Positions 26,122-39,545 of a DNA stretch of 64,000 nt are shown here, piece by piece. Made by a program: the position numbers and the translations under genes. The stretch is from Uloborus plumipes (lineage: Eukaryota > Arthropoda > Arachnida > Araneae > Uloboridae): NCBI GenBank assembly GCA_038373865.1, contig JAXGGA010001122.1, positions 1 through 64,000 of the forward strand. The letters are read 5' to 3'. The notes beneath the pieces were generated by a model that was not told where the DNA came from, searched no databases, and saw only the letters and a program-made list of their open reading frames with translations. Within the stretch, counting starts at the first letter, position 1; the number at the start of each line of letters is the position of its first letter.

Positions 26122-26279
26122 AATTGAGGCGGCAAGTGGATAAAGGGGACATGTGACAATTTCAGAAAAACTTTTTACCGTGGATGAAGGTGATAAGGTA
26201 ATAATTTTATTTTTAAAAGCTTTTTCTAGAAACTTAAAAAAATGTCACATATCACCTTTATTCACTTGCCCCTTCAATT
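26122..26279. mobile_element. Small palindromic MITE, about 158 bp
   Basis: The left end AATTGAGGCGGCAAGTGGAT and its mirrored right end ATTCACTTGCCCCTTCAATT enclose a short spacer. An inner GGGGACATGTGAC and GTCACATATCACC pair extends the hairpin. Confidence 0.7.
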
Positions 26280-27065
26280 GAAAAATATGTTTTGGTTGTA
26301 TAATCTTTAGAAAGTTTAAATAATAATTATTTTTGAAGATTTTTTTAATCATAATTCAGTGTAAAAAATGTCTCACTTATATTTGTAACCATGTTTAGAA
26401 AAATCCATTCTATTGTAAATTGGATCTGTTACCAATAGTTACAGTCAAAAAAAAAATTAGCAGGGTTGAGCACACAGCCTGCTGGGAAAAAAGAACAAAT
26501 CTTTTAAAGAACAAGCAAAATAGCGGTGAAAAGATTTAACTAGTTTTGACCTTGGAGCGGAGAGTTCTGCATGGTAGGTTTTGATATCCGAGTTGATGTC
26601 GTGCATCACATTCTAGCTTGATTGTAAATCTTCAACCTGCCTCAGTTCTGTTCGGAGCTTCGTTTTTTGTAGTGGTGCAAGGTTGAATTTTATTACTGTT
26701 TCATTTTTCCTCTTCTCTCTGCTCTTTTCGTTGCCTTAGGTACTGAATTTAATTACGAGGCAGGATTTCTTTTCTTCCTTTTTTACGTGAATTAATTGTT
26801 GCTGGGATCTTTATTAGAGTTAAATCAAATATTTATCTACTGTTGTTGCATTCAAATTGAGTTTGATTATCATGAAAATATAATTAAAGAATACGGAGTT
26901 AGTGATTAATGAGACTAGAGCGCACTTATGTCTGCTGTTTGTTTGTTTATTTTATTGTTTATTTATTGATATTATTTCTTCATTTATTTACAAAAATGAC
27001 TTTCTCGGTCTGTTTCACTCACTTGCGAAAGATAGTTGACGATTTGCTGGTTGTTTGCTATACTG
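26280..27065. other. No recognisable gene
   Basis: AT-rich sequence with no supported feature. Confidence 0.5.
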
Positions 27066-27475
27066 CACTGTAAAAGTGAATGTTGTTTTTACAGTATAAT
27101 ATAGTTAATTTTATAGTAATAAACTGTAAAAATTTCTAACTTTACGGTAATGAACTAAAATTGCTACTTTTATAGTACCTACTAAACTGTAAAATGGCTA
27201 ATTTTACAGTAATAAACTGTAAACTAGTTCTACAGATGATTACCGTGCATTTTACAGTTTTAAACTGGAACCTCTGCTGCCAGTATTATACAGTTGTTTT
27301 TACAGTATAATACAGCTGAAGTTTACGGCAATAAACTGTAAAATTGCTAACTTTACAGTAAGAAACTGTAAAATTTCTAGTTTTAACAATTTATTACTGT
27401 AAATTTTACAGTTTTAAGTTAGACCCTCGTCTGCCAGTATTATACTGTAAAAACAGCAGTTCATTTTTTGCAGTG
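27066..27475 (+). mobile_element. ACTGTAAAA-family MITE
   Basis: It runs from CACTGTAAAAGTGAATGTTG to TTCATTTTTTGCAGTG with two landmark blocks and reiterated ACTGTAAAAT/ATTTTACAGT units. The flanking TG and CA extend the terminal palindrome. Confidence 0.87.
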
Positions 27476-27686
27476 CACCTAAACACGGATCTATCAGGAA
27501 AGTTATAAATGGATTATGAAGATGCATAGAACAGAGGAAAATATTTCTTGCTCTCAATATTGTGGTAGCAAGAAAGTTCCTCTAAGACGAAAAGGAGTAT
27601 TTTCAGGCGGTACAAGAGGGCTTAATTGTGTTGCGGCCCATTCTATGTTATGAGCAGCAAAACAATTAAAACGTTGGTGTATGCTT

Positions 27687-28464
27687 TAGGGATGCACCGA
27701 TAAGCAAATTGGCCGATTACCGATTACCTATTAATCGGCTGTTGATAATCGGCCGATTAATCGGCTGAGCAGATAAATTATAAGGATGATTGTTTTTCTA
27801 TTTCCACTACCAATTTTACCATCACTGTTTTTTCTCCCTTATACAGTTCCAAGTTTAGAAATAGTAAGTAATTTGTTTCTAAGAGAAGATATTTTCTTTC
27901 ATTTTCCTAGATTTCCTAGATTAATTTTCCTAAATTAATTTCAATATTTTATCAAATTTCTTAGAATCAATTTGCATATTATTGTCAATAATATTATTAA
28001 CACATTGTTAATTATGTCAATTGGACATAAAAATTCAAAGAAAAGTGGGAAGCGGAGTCTGTGGTGAGCACTCCAATTTAGGAGTACTTTTAATTCATAT
28101 TTTTTAATAATTAGTAGCAATTTAATTCAATATTTTTATTCTTTTAAAAGTAGAAGTTGTCTAAAAGCACTGTGCTAAGAAGAAAACAAACGCTACATGA
28201 AAAATGTTGCAACATTGTCTATGTATCTTAATTTAAATTAGGAGAATTAATTAAAAAAAACCTTTAGGTTAACTGAGGATTGTTATTATTGTGAAAAAAA
28301 TAATTCGTCATAGTTTCTTAGTGAAAAAATACTTTAAAGAATAATATTTGAAAAATATTTTTTCCCACCGATTAATCGGCCCGATTTTGCCAATTATTAA
28401 TAATCGGCAAAGTGGCCGATTATGGCCGATTAATCGGTACTGCCGATTAATCGGTGCATCCCTA
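27687..28464. mobile_element. hAT-type non-autonomous element, 778 bp
   Basis: Ends TAGGGATGCACCGAT and ATCGGTGCATCCCTA are flanked by an exact 8-bp duplication GTATGCTT at 27679-27686 and 28465-28472, the hallmark of hAT insertion. Both subterminal regions are packed with palindromic CCGATTAATCGG and GGCCGATTA motifs. The middle is AT-rich with no transposase frame. The perfect duplication suggests a fairly recent insertion. Confidence 0.93.
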
Positions 28465-28472
28465 GTATGCTT

Positions 28473-29330
28473 ATTGAATCACTATCTTTATTATAAGGGG
28501 CACGAAAATGGGCTAATTTGGAGGATTTGTTAAGTTAAACCGAGCCAAGGTACGAAGCTCATATAGCAAATTGCTAAACATGTTTTTAACAGTATATTCT
28601 GATTAATTAGTTTGCTGCTTTCCAAAGTTCGAACCTACAACGGCATTTCGGTGTGTTAATCATTGTCAATGCTTTGTATTTTATATCTAAGTCCAGGTAG
28701 GCATGGGGCCCACCATGAATCATAGGGCAGACTACGCCATTATTTTAAGGGGCTTTTTTTAGGGAGGAGGCGTATTTTTCTCTTTTTTAAGGGGGTCTCT
28801 CGTTTTTTGTTTTATTCTTCAGGGTATTGGGAGGGAGGGGAGAGGGAGTGCGATATTGCTCTTGGAAGAAATAGGCTCCTCTGCAGATAGGCACTCGTTT
28901 TTGTCAGAATTCAACCAATTCAGAGAACCAGCCTATGCTCTCAACAAAAATCAAATCATCTGTTATCGAACTACAAAACATTTTATGCACCGAATCGATA
29001 TACTCCTACATTTTCAGCCTCAGAAGACGACATTAAAGCAGCTGTTCACACAATAGTCCAATTGACGTCTAAAAACGTTCCATCTACACTATTATGCCCA
29101 ACTTCTTGTCTCTAACATGTGCTTCCTTTTTTTTTTTTTTGCTGAGTGATGTAATTGCCTTCCACACTTGTCGTTACTTGCTGGTGTGAGTGTCAGCCAC
29201 TTTTCTTCCCTCACTTGTTTATGGCCTTTTGAACAGATGCATCCATTCACAATGCTCAAGTGTTCAGGTAAAATTTCTTTCCGCAAAGTACTTGGGAGAA
29301 AACCGTGATTTGTCAGTGTGCGTTTTTTTT

Positions 29331-29374
<44 letters not shown>

Positions 29375-29441
29375 GATTCTCCCTTTTGTGATGTCGAATC
29401 ACTGGATGTAATTTTATTCAATGTAAATTCGGAAAACTCTA
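28473..29441. other. No recognisable gene; (CT)n at 29336-29372
   Basis: Mixed sequence with a CT microsatellite. The minus-strand frame at 29092-29421 is dominated by the resulting Arg-Glu repeat and an A-run and is not credible as a gene. Confidence 0.5.
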
Positions 29442-29881
29442 CACTGTAAAATATAAACTGTTATTTTTACAGTAAAATACCGGCAGCCGAGGTTCCAATT
29501 TAAAACTGTAAAAGGCACAGTAATAAACTGTAAAACTAGCAATTTGACTGTTTCTTACTGTTAAGTTAGCAATTTTACTGTTTCTTACTGTTAAGTTAGC
29601 AATTTTACAGTTTATTGCCATAAAATTGAGCTGTGTTATACTGTAAAAGCAAGAGTATAATACTGGTAGCAGATGTTCCAGTTTAAAACTATAAAATGAG
29701 CGGTAATAAACTTTTAAATAAGCAATTTTAGTTTATTACTGTAAAATTAGCAGTTTTACAGTTTAGCACTGTAAAAAAAAGCAATTTTACAGTATATTAC
29801 GATAAAATTAGCAATTTTATCAGTTTATTGCTATAAAATTAGCTGTATTATACTTTTAAAACAACATTCGTTTTTACAGTG
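29442..29881 (-). mobile_element. ACTGTAAAA-family MITE, reverse orientation
   Basis: It starts CACTGTAAAATATAAACTG and ends TTTTTACAGTG, with the landmarks CCGAGGTTCC and GCAGATGTTCC in reverse. It includes a local tandem duplication (TTTCTTACTGTTAAGTTAGC twice around 29548-29600). Confidence 0.87.
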
Positions 29882-30263
29882 TTTTTGTTTTCCGTTAATT
29901 GTTACAAATTTACTTTAATCACTTCGTGTACAGTAAATATAAAAATACTTTTCTGCTTATGAAAAATAAAAGCAAATGAAGCAACATTGAAAGCACAAAT
30001 GGGTAGAAACACTTCAGACACGTGTTTCGGCGTTATAAGGAAAGCCTTTTTCAAAGCAAAATGTTGTCCTTTTGGATGAAAAGATATCCGACAAAAGTTA
30101 TTTTGCTCATTTGTGCTTTTAACGTTATTTTATTTGCTTTGTACTTAGTGTACATTTGCAATACGTGAAGTTTTCTTCATTTTCCACATTTTAATTATGT
30201 AACGCGCTTGTATAATGTATGTCGACCCCATAAAACTGATATTGCCCATTTCATCCGTTATTA
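29882..30263. other. No recognisable gene; imperfect hairpin at about 29970-30140
   Basis: ATTTGCTTTTA- and AAAGCACAAATG-type segments around 29965-30000 recur inverted near 30110-30140, suggesting a small MITE. The boundaries were not resolved. Confidence 0.35.
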
Positions 30264-31559
30264 CCGTAAAATGGGGTGAATCGGAACACTTTTCAACTTT
30301 GATTGCAGAAAACGCAGTTAAAAGATTTTTTTTTAATTTGATTTTCTGGCTAAAAACTTCGGTCTTGCTTTACTTTTGATATTCCAAGCAAAGACAAAAC
30401 ATTTTGAGCAGTTATTATTAAAATATATTGGAAATTATGGGTGTTCCGAATCACCCCGCTGATAGGGGTCAATCGGAACACATGTTAAAATTTTTATTTT
30501 TTTTTTCCATTTAACCTGTAATAGGTCTCACAAACATGAGTAATGTTGATGGGGGAGAATAAGAACAGATAATTACTGTCAAATAAAAGTATAATTTCAA
30601 TGCCAGTAAACGTTTATAATTTGTCAAAAATCAAAATAATTTTGAACTTATGAAAAATTAAAATTAATTTTAAGAAATGCTTTTTAATTGAAATACAAAG
30701 CTTTAACATAAACTGAAGTCACTCATATCGTCCACAAATATGTACTTGTCCTTAAAACTAGCAATTGTGACTTGGCTTAAGTTTTTTCATAACATCTTCT
30801 GGGATGAACTCTGCCTTTTCTTTAGTTTCTTGAAATCTCTGGGTTTTGGAGATTGTCCTGAAAGATTTTAACGCTTATTCATGACTGTCTGTGTACTGGT
30901 CTTTTGCTATATAAAGTCTATATGACTTTTCCCCGCGTATTTTAAGTAAAAAGAAGTCTCCTGGAGAAAAAATCTTTTGAAATCTGCAACTTTTTGTCAT
31001 TCTAAGATCTAGTTGCTTACGAGAAGGGATAAACAGTAATAAATCCTTGTCCTTGTCTTGATTAGAAGAATTTGGGTCAAAATCTTGATTTTTCAAACAG
31101 TTTCCTTCAAATAAGTTTGAATTGGAACAACAGAACAAAGTGTTCCGATTCACCCCGCAATTTTTTTTCCTATGGCATTTTTCAGAATTCTTCCTTTTTA
31201 TGACACAATTTATAAAAAATGTAAATTCTAATGTGGTATTCTGTTGTTCAGATACATGCATAATTGAAACATACCAGTCTTAGGTTTAAAATATAAGAAG
31301 GTTTGTTCTTGCATATGAAGTTTTGCAGTCTATGAAAATGTGATGTTTTCTAGCATTCCACATGCAGCCCTCCTTAGCATCCAGTAGCGTTTCCAGATTG
31401 ACAAAAGTATTTTTTTTTCCTACTTCCTATGATCTTGCTTTTATAAAAAAAAATTAATGGCGAAAAATACCCAATAGTATATTTATGAAGAATTTCTTTG
31501 TACGGTCGGGAAGTTTTGTTCCGATTGACCCCGCTGTTCCTATACACCCCATTTTACGG
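30264..31559. mobile_element. TA-flanked DNA transposon with reiterated GGGGTGAATCGGAACA motif
   Basis: The ends CCGTAAAATGGGGTG and CACCCCATTTTACGG are flanked by TA at 30262-30263 and 31560-31561. The motif GGGGTGAATCGGAACA or its complement recurs at 30273, 30442, 30465, 31141 and 31517. The copies at 30442 and 30465 form a tight hairpin. A coding remnant lies inside on the minus strand. The structure fits an internally deleted Tc1/mariner/pogo-type element. Confidence 0.82.
30875..31261 (-). pseudogene. Remnant frame inside transposon, possibly transposase C-terminus
   Basis: A 128-codon frame lies entirely within the TA-flanked element and runs opposite to the window strand. It has no catalytic DDE signature that I can see. 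Near its C-terminal end the stretch FSPGDFFLLKIRG resembles the 'xPGDFVLVKxxxK' segment often found near the C-terminus of pogo/Tigger-type transposase proteins in arthropods. That comparison is from memory and unverified. The absence of DDE residues and the short length make it a fragment at best. It could also be a chance frame. Confidence 0.4.
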
Positions 31560-31561
31560 TA

Positions 31562-34500
31562 CTCTATTCAGCGAGATATTCGATTATTGGGGGAAACTTA
31601 ATATGCTAATAAATGCAGTTAAACTTAATTTGACTTTGTAGTAATTCTTAATATGTGAGAATTAATAATTCCAAAACATGAAATTTTTGGTAAAATTGAA
31701 TAAATCACAGCTTTTTTATTTTTATCTTATTATTATTTTGAGTTTATCTCAGATATTTAGTACTCCTTTGTGATTTCATTTGCGTTTTTCTGATTTTCAT
31801 GGCTTCCAGAACAATTTAATTTGTTTGACAAATTATTTTGATAATTTGGGGAATAATATTAACTAGCCCAATTAACGAGCCCAAACAAACACGAAAAAAT
31901 GTTATAACACTTTGCTATTGCTCGAAAAATTCTATAAAATATCAATTTGCCAACACTAAAAGATGCCATGATGCTATACCATGCAGTGCACTTGGCAAAA
32001 ACTTGTTTTTTCATAGAGAGCAGCTTCAAATCTGATAAATTGTATGCACACATATCTAAGATGCATTTTCAAATATTTCTCCTTTTGTTTCGAAATTTGT
32101 TTCACAAAATAATCCCTAATACTAAATCAGATCGCATCATTGTTGCATCCGTAAATATCTTCGTTTATTTATATCTTCTTATTTTATATGTACTTGCATG
32201 CTAAATAGGTTTTCTGCTATGTTTATGCTTATATTTTATTTCATGTATTTTTCTTTCACTTTAGACAAAACCGTATATTTTTTTCCAAATTAATCCAATT
32301 TTTATAATAAATAAATAAATAAATAAAACATAAAATAAAATGCACTCCCACCCCAAAAAGGCAATATGAGAGGGCGTAGAGACATCCGTGTATTTTTTGT
32401 ACACTGCTTGAAGATTCCATTAGCTTTTAATTTTTCGCAGCTTTTATTTAGCTTTTTGTTCAACTTGTTTTCATAATATTCCCCACCTCTACCCACCTGT
32501 ATTATGAGCAAACTATCTAGACATAACAATGTATGATTTCTCATAAGATGTAATTTTTACCCCAACAAAGACAAAGCTAACAATTGCTTATGAAGTTAAT
32601 CCCAAATAATTTTAACATTTTACTTTTTTGATTTGTTGATCATTGGTCCTTGAAAGAGCCATCAGTTTTTATGAAGGAGTTAGTCCAAATTATGCAAATA
32701 TTATTCATTTTCAAGAAAATAGCCGTTCTATGAAAGGATATTTAAAATTATTCCTTTTTTTTTTGCTTCAGCAGTAAAAAGTCTCTGTTTTCATAAACGT
32801 TGCAATACTGCATGAGAGCAGTTGAAACAAAAAAGAAAATGAAGTGTATTTTGCGGATTGATACCATAATTTTATTTATTTTATCGCTTTTTTAATTATA
32901 AATTTTAAAGATAACAAATCTCAACATCAAAAGAATCCAAAGATTTTTTTTTAATTTGTTAGATGTCCTATTTCCAACTTATAGTTAGTTACGAAACACA
33001 TTAATCGGATGAAAATAAAAATAACATAAAACCGATTGTTGAGGATGAAATTGTGGTGCTGTAGCAGGATTGGAGAAAATGCAATAAAAAAAATCTTTTG
33101 ACTTGGGATGTGTAATAAATAATAAAGTTTATTTGATTGAGTCTCAACGGAATATATTTCCCTTTGCTCATGTTTTGACCGGAAAGACTTCGTTATGAAG
33201 AGACTTCAATTACGATTTTCCCTACACAACTCAACATGGAAACCAAAAAAGAAAGTATCCGTTAAGCTACAGTTACAGTCCCAGTCAATAGAATTCGAGC
33301 TTTTATCTTTCCGTGCAACTTCCGTTTTCCGCGTTTCTTCATAATTACCGAGAAACACTCGTCAGTTAATAAGAAATTTGATGCCAAAAGAGAAAAGAAT
33401 ATTGTAGTGACATAAGCTGTTTCAATATCAAGATCTCTTTCCAATGAATGAAGTACTATTTTTACAACGAAAAAGGGATTTCTATTTGTTAATTTATAAA
33501 CTGTAAAAACTCGAATAACGGAAAAAGAAAATTAGTTTAGATTACTTATGCACTTTATAATTTGATTAATATCCACTTTAATCCGGCCACTATTATGTAT
33601 TAGCTTCTACAAATAATGTCATGCTTTGAGGAGAGGGGGGTGTTGTGAAATTGGGACCGTCCGGTGAGGGAGGAGGAAGGAGGGTTAACAAGAAGTATAT
33701 TATCACGCATTTTTTGAGAATATGTTTATAAAACAGACATATATGACAACGGAAAAAGAATGGGTAAGGTGAAGAATGATACTTTTTGACAAAGAGGGGA
33801 AGAAGGAGGGTCGAAAACGTTGGAAAAAAAATATGACATCGATTATGGACAACCCCTTACCAAGCAAAAAGTTTTTAAGTCCATAAGGTGTGTAGCCAAT
33901 CTCGTGGATTTACTCTATCCCAAATTTGTTATGTCACATTTTGATGAATAACAGGAACCAAATGTTAGTCCACTGAGCCTCTTTATTACATTCAGCTGAG
34001 CTAGATTCATAAAGCCACTTGTTACAAGTTTGAAGTTTGTTAAACTGGATTTCGCAGCACTGCCGAAAATTCGAAAGATTTCTCTCTCTCTTTCTCGTTC
34101 TATGTTCTCATCTGGCAAATGCTTTACACTGTTTTTTGTTGTCTTTTGCTTTTTTTCGTTTTTTATTACTTTTAACAACGGATTTACCATGTCGCAATAG
34201 TCACGACCTGCGAGAGGCCCTCCACTGAGATCCCGAAGGTGATTCAAAAATTCAAATGTTAAATGTTTTCCTTTGATTTGTTATAGACAAAGGGATCCCC
34301 AAAAATGTATTTTAACGGCCCTCAAACCTGTAAATCCGTTACTAGTATCTTTAATTACTTCAATTTACATTCATGTACATATGCACTCCAATTTTTACGC
34401 ATGATGCATAAAATTTACTCATATGAAATACTAATCTCGATTTTTTTATTCATTTCGAAATCCGATAAAATCCCCTACTGTAACACTCGCTCGTTTTTAG

Positions 34501-35779
34501 CACAAAACTAATTCCATATATAAACCAAGAAATCAACTAAGTTTCTTAATGTGCTGTTGTGAGATTGAAGGCTGGGGGAGGAGGACTTCCTTGGGTTTTT
34601 CTTAGTTATTTTATTTTCAGTTATGCAGTTTCATTTGCTCTAAACTTTATGGTTTATTCTTACATTCAAATTCTAAATGGCAATGTTGACACTATCTGCA
34701 TTTAACTTTGAGTATTGTTCTATTTGCTAGCAACATAAAAAATATATGGTTTAATATATTTCTTTATTTAAACTTAAATTTCCCTCAACAGATCACTGAG
34801 TAAATTACTTTCTTTTCAATACATTTAGATTTTAATTATAACGATCATATTTTTTTTTTATCAACACAAATTTTACATATGAAATTGGTTTTTGACAGCA
34901 CTTGATATTTTTTACATGGAAATTGGCGTGACAGTTTGAACTATGACAGTTAAAACTGCCACGTGCGAAAACCTGCCAACCCTGATGAAAGGAAAATTTG
35001 CCGCCTTTTTCTGCCTACTTTCCCTGTCTCATTTGAAATTCGGCTGTGTTCGGCGTTTCGTTTTTATTCTCCCATTATTTATTTTACTCTTATCAAACAC
35101 TTCACTATTTCTTCTGCATATTAATGCCGCTGGCAACAACATAGTTTAAGAAATCCACGATGACCTTACATTTTTGTCTGATTAATTCTTTAACCTTGAA
35201 GAAAGTATCTTTTTGTGTGGACGCGAAATGCTTTAGAAGCGTGCTTTGAAGCCAAATAAGGTTTTTTTTTAATTTTAATTATTATTTATTTAGTGTAAAT
35301 TATAGTATCCATTCTTGAAGGAAAATAGCGTTGAAAAGACCATGATCTTTAAGTGTATGTCATATAAATTTTGACTCACATCTTTTTGTTCAGGTGATGG
35401 TGATTTCTTTTCTTTTTATCGAGAACCAATTTTCATCTGCTTTTTTTTGTCACCTCACACATCAACACAAAATTTGACATCAACATAAAAATAATTGATG
35501 CTTTATAAATATTCGAGCCTCGATTCAGAACATTTCCAGCAAGTTCATTAAAAAAAATAAATTGATTAAAAAAAGCATCCGCTCCAAATATTGTTAAAAG
35601 TACCTTTAAAAGAAATTTGATATTTTAACTATTCTTATTTTCATTGTCCTCTCTCTCTCTCTCTTTCTTTCTTTGTTTCTCTCGTATTACCATGTTTGCT
35701 AGATTGTATCCTGCCGTCGCTATGGGATGTGATACACATCTCGTTTTTTCTTGGCGGAAATGCTGATGTGTGTATAATA
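31562..35779. other. No recognisable gene or definable element
   Basis: AT-rich sequence with short overlapping frames on both strands (for example 31838-32204 and 33915-34247). None shows a domain, a splice pattern I can support, or cross-copy conservation. An ATAA tetranucleotide run lies near 32307-32330. Confidence 0.5.
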
Positions 35780-35876
35780 AGCACGAAACTGCAGTCCATG
35801 GACGGAAATAACCGAGTTGGCGGTGTGTTGCATGTTCCTGCCTTAGCCCTTGCTTAGGTTACTCACTGCTTTATAG
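35780..35876 (+). repeat. Half copy of the CCGAGTTGGCGG fold-back repeat
   Basis: It reads CACGAAACTGCAGTCCATGG, then CCGAGTTGGCGGTGTGTTGC, then CTGCCTTAGCCCTTGCTTAGG. This matches the right half of the copy at 43919-44000. Confidence 0.8.
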
Positions 35877-38800
35877 TTTGAGGCTGTTTGCTTTTATAGC
35901 ATTCTATTTAGAAACACGATGTACATTGTATAAGTGAATTTTTGATGAAAAAATAGTGCACGTTTAATTTCAATAAATTGATTTGCAATAGAGATGAGAC
36001 GTCGATGCTCTGGATTTTGTTTGCATATTTTATTTATTTATTTATTTTTTGTGTATACGTAATTAGCTGTATGTACAATAACGTCAAACAAATGTTCTCA
36101 AAAAGAAAAGAGGGGCGACTACTCGGGTAATGATTGTGTTTATTACTTTATACAAATATTCAAAAATGGACAAAAGCAATTACAGTATAGTATTTTTTTA
36201 TTGAACTAGAAAATTTATTTTGAGTGAAAAATAATTAAGTACTTGATGCGCGTTTATTTAAAATAAATTATTTCTCATAAAATACACTGGACTACTAGAT
36301 AAAACTGAATTATTTTCACAACAATATAATTTTAGTTAAATGGAGGTTCTTTAGTTTTTTTAATCATTTCCTGAATTATTTGCTGCATATTTACAAAATT
36401 CATTTTTCCTGGAGACATCCAAAGAGACAACATACACCAAATAAGCATTTTAGTGTGCATGTGTCTTCTCGAAAGAGATGTTTTGTAAAAACTCCGAGTC
36501 TCTTTAGATAAAAAATGTGTAACGCTGTCAATTTTTTATGAATTCTTGTTTGAATATTTTAATTCTTTTGATTGATCATGTCTTTTACCTCATTCTTTGT
36601 TCATGTTGCATTTAAAACCCTTTCAGTGCCGAGCACATCTCAGTTGAAGCATAGAGAAGTAATTATTCGTTTAATTTTTTTGGGACACTTGTTCCTGCAT
36701 CGCTTTATCAGCTGCAAAAAAACTTTGAAAATAAACTAACAAAATATTATTAAAAGGACGAAAGGGAGAAAAAAACGCGAGAGCTTCTTTGGATGGAGTT
36801 GTTCCAGCCTTTTTGCCAGTCCTGAGGCACAATTTTTAAGAGGCCGCATGTGACATACGCATACTAAACACAGTCCCAAGGATAGTGTGACGTAGAGCTG
36901 AAAGGCCCACTTGTCTGGGAATTGAATTTCAGAACCCTACGGGCCATCTGCGCTAGTGTAACCAACACTGCTTGAGGTCAATCCTCTTGCGGGATAAAAC
37001 AACCTGCGTTCTATTTCGCCCCCTTAATATTTTTTTTCCCTTTCCGTTCTAATGCGTTCTTTAATTGTCTAGTTGACTTTTTTTTTTTTTTTTTCGGAAG
37101 GGTCTTGTGTGGTTACTGAGCCGTCTGTGATCTTTATCTTTGCTTCCGAGAAAAATAAACACAAGAGAAAAAGAGCTAATAGAGAACGAGCTTTGTGTGA
37201 CGTTGTCATGACGTTCTCTTCTGTGCTTTGGTTTAAGTTGTAGTACTTTTTTTTTCTTGTGTGTGCTGGATGCTTCTGGAGCGGTTTAGTTAAAAAGTAA
37301 TTGTAATTAGTTTTCTTTGAGTAATTAATGTTGCTGACTTGCTCTGGAATGAAATCAGCGATATTTTGCCGTCTGCAGCCGTGTTTCCATGTTTTATTTA
37401 CATACAAAATATAAAATGTATGCAACAAACAATTGAATGGAAACTGATTGAAAATGGCTTGTGCTAATAATCAAAGTGAAAAAACAACGTAAACGAAGGA
37501 CAAACAGTCAATAAAATGCTGTGACTGCTTAAAAAGAAATACTGCAAAACTGAGCTACATTTGCAATCCCCATTCTATTGCCTATTTTTATTAGTTTTCG
37601 GTCAAAACGAACGACATTTAAGACGAATTGAGTTTGAAGTATTTTAATTCCTACCGTTTTGGTATTAATACTGTCTTGTTTTATGTTAATGTATATTCCT
37701 TCAGTTTTCTTCTTGCCTGTAATAGTTATGTTCATTGAAAATGTCACTTACGAGTTAAACATGGAGTTTTTATGACTTAAACTTATGGAGTAATATGGGA
37801 GTAGTTTGAATGACAACAGATGCCATTGATATTTAATTGAACTGCATTTTTTCATAATCAACCGAGTGTTGCTTACGAAGAAAGAGCATTTTTGTGCTCT
37901 TTTGCTACTTCGTTAAATAGATATTCATCTTTATTCCTTATGCTATTACTCGATATTGTGTGTGTGTGTTTTCAAAAGAAAAAAATAAATCTAATATTTT
38001 CTGTGACCAACGTATTTTTATTAGGAAAAAAAATGATTTTTTGACCTTTTTAACTAGAAATTTTGAAGAAAAAGCAGATTGTACGTATTAATTTTTGTCA
38101 GCCAATTCGTTTAGAGCAGTAGTTTTTTACCTCTTTTTACTGAGAAGACTTTGGCACCCTTCCGTATCCAAAGTGGACCACATATGAAAAAATTAGTATT
38201 CTCGCAATAATTATATTTAGATTGAATGAAATGAATCCAAAAGTTTCATTTAATAAATTTAATTGCAATACTGAAAAATGATATAGATTTATTTTCATTA
38301 ATTGTTCGCAGATCATATGAAAATAGCTCACTGGCCACAGGTTGAGTATCAATAATTTCTACAAAGAACAAACATTTATTAAGAAACTAACGACTTTATT
38401 TCGCTGGACAGAAGTCCTATTCTGTTTTATCTCACCGAAAAGAGTTGAAGTAGTTTTATAATTAATGCAAAGTTAATATTAGGATGTTTGCAATTCTTTT
38501 TTTTTTTTCACAAAAATTTAGATATTTTACTACACTTCGTAGAGCTGCACAATGTGCAAACTTCAGTGCGGTAGAATTTACACTAAATCACTACTCGATC
38601 TTGTGTTCCTATTTCTTGAATCGTTGTGCGTTCTTCGGGTACTCACCATAAACACGTTTATCTGTTTAAATGTTTTCTTTATCAATGGCAGATCGAAGTT
38701 GCATAGAATATAGATAAAATAAGTGATGCTGCTATCTAATCAGATTAACGTGATCATTCTTCAGCCATTTTTTTAGAGTGGAAAACAGTTTTAATTGGCT

Positions 38801-39541
38801 GAATTCAGTTGATAAATGATTACGGCGTGGATAGCTTTGTAAAAGGTTATTGTTGACTTCGCGGTTTTTTTTAGCGCATAGATATACATGCTGAATTTTG
38901 TTTCTTAAGTACGCTTGTTCTTCGTAGAGCTTTAAATTAAGTCATTTTTAAATTTTGGGTTGTAAACTGATTTGAAAGAATAAGCTGCTAATATATTTTC
39001 TGACTAGTTGTAATCAAGCCATTGTTAACATAATGTTCGTCAGTTGTTTGAACTTGGCCTCCATACTTAAGGATTCTCCTAGTCGAGTAGTTTCTTTGTG
39101 TTCAAATGCAATATAAATGTAATTAATTACCTTTCAGTTGAAATTTTTGCTGGGGAAAAGGAATATTTATTATTAATAATTCCCATGTAAAATAAGACAT
39201 CATATATAACATTTCGAATAAAAACGTTTTAGAAGAGTTTAAAAGAAACTCTTTTTAAATGTTTTAATTTGTACTGTAAAACACGTTGTCTTATTTTACT
39301 CAAATTTTTCGACTGTTTTTTTACAAATTGATTGTTCTGTGTAATGTTTTATGAATTTAAAAATAATGCAAGTAAACCTTTCTTCAGTTTGCAGCATTTA
39401 CATCCATGAGGGCAGAGAAAAATGCCTAAGAGAATTCTTTCCTATATCGGGGTTATATTCTAATGTAACACGACGTAAAACTTGCTGTACATAGCTATTA
39501 TCCGATGCTAAGGAAGTTTTTTTAATTTTGCTTTTGCGACA
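35877..39541. other. No recognisable gene; possible SINE-like patch at 36780-37020
   Basis: A GC-richer patch around 36890-36990 carries a tRNA-like box on the minus strand (see findings). A short minus-strand frame at 37069-37209 begins with a hydrophobic signal-like stretch but has no other support. The rest is AT-rich without supported features. Confidence 0.4.
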
Positions 39542-39545
39542 TTAA

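Noticed and set aside
29092..29421. 109-codon minus-strand frame
   Set aside because: Dominated by Arg-Glu from the (CT)n microsatellite and Lys from A-runs.
38100..38350. Possible hAT end GCAGTAGTTTTTTACC
   Set aside because: No matching inverted end or 8-bp duplication was found.
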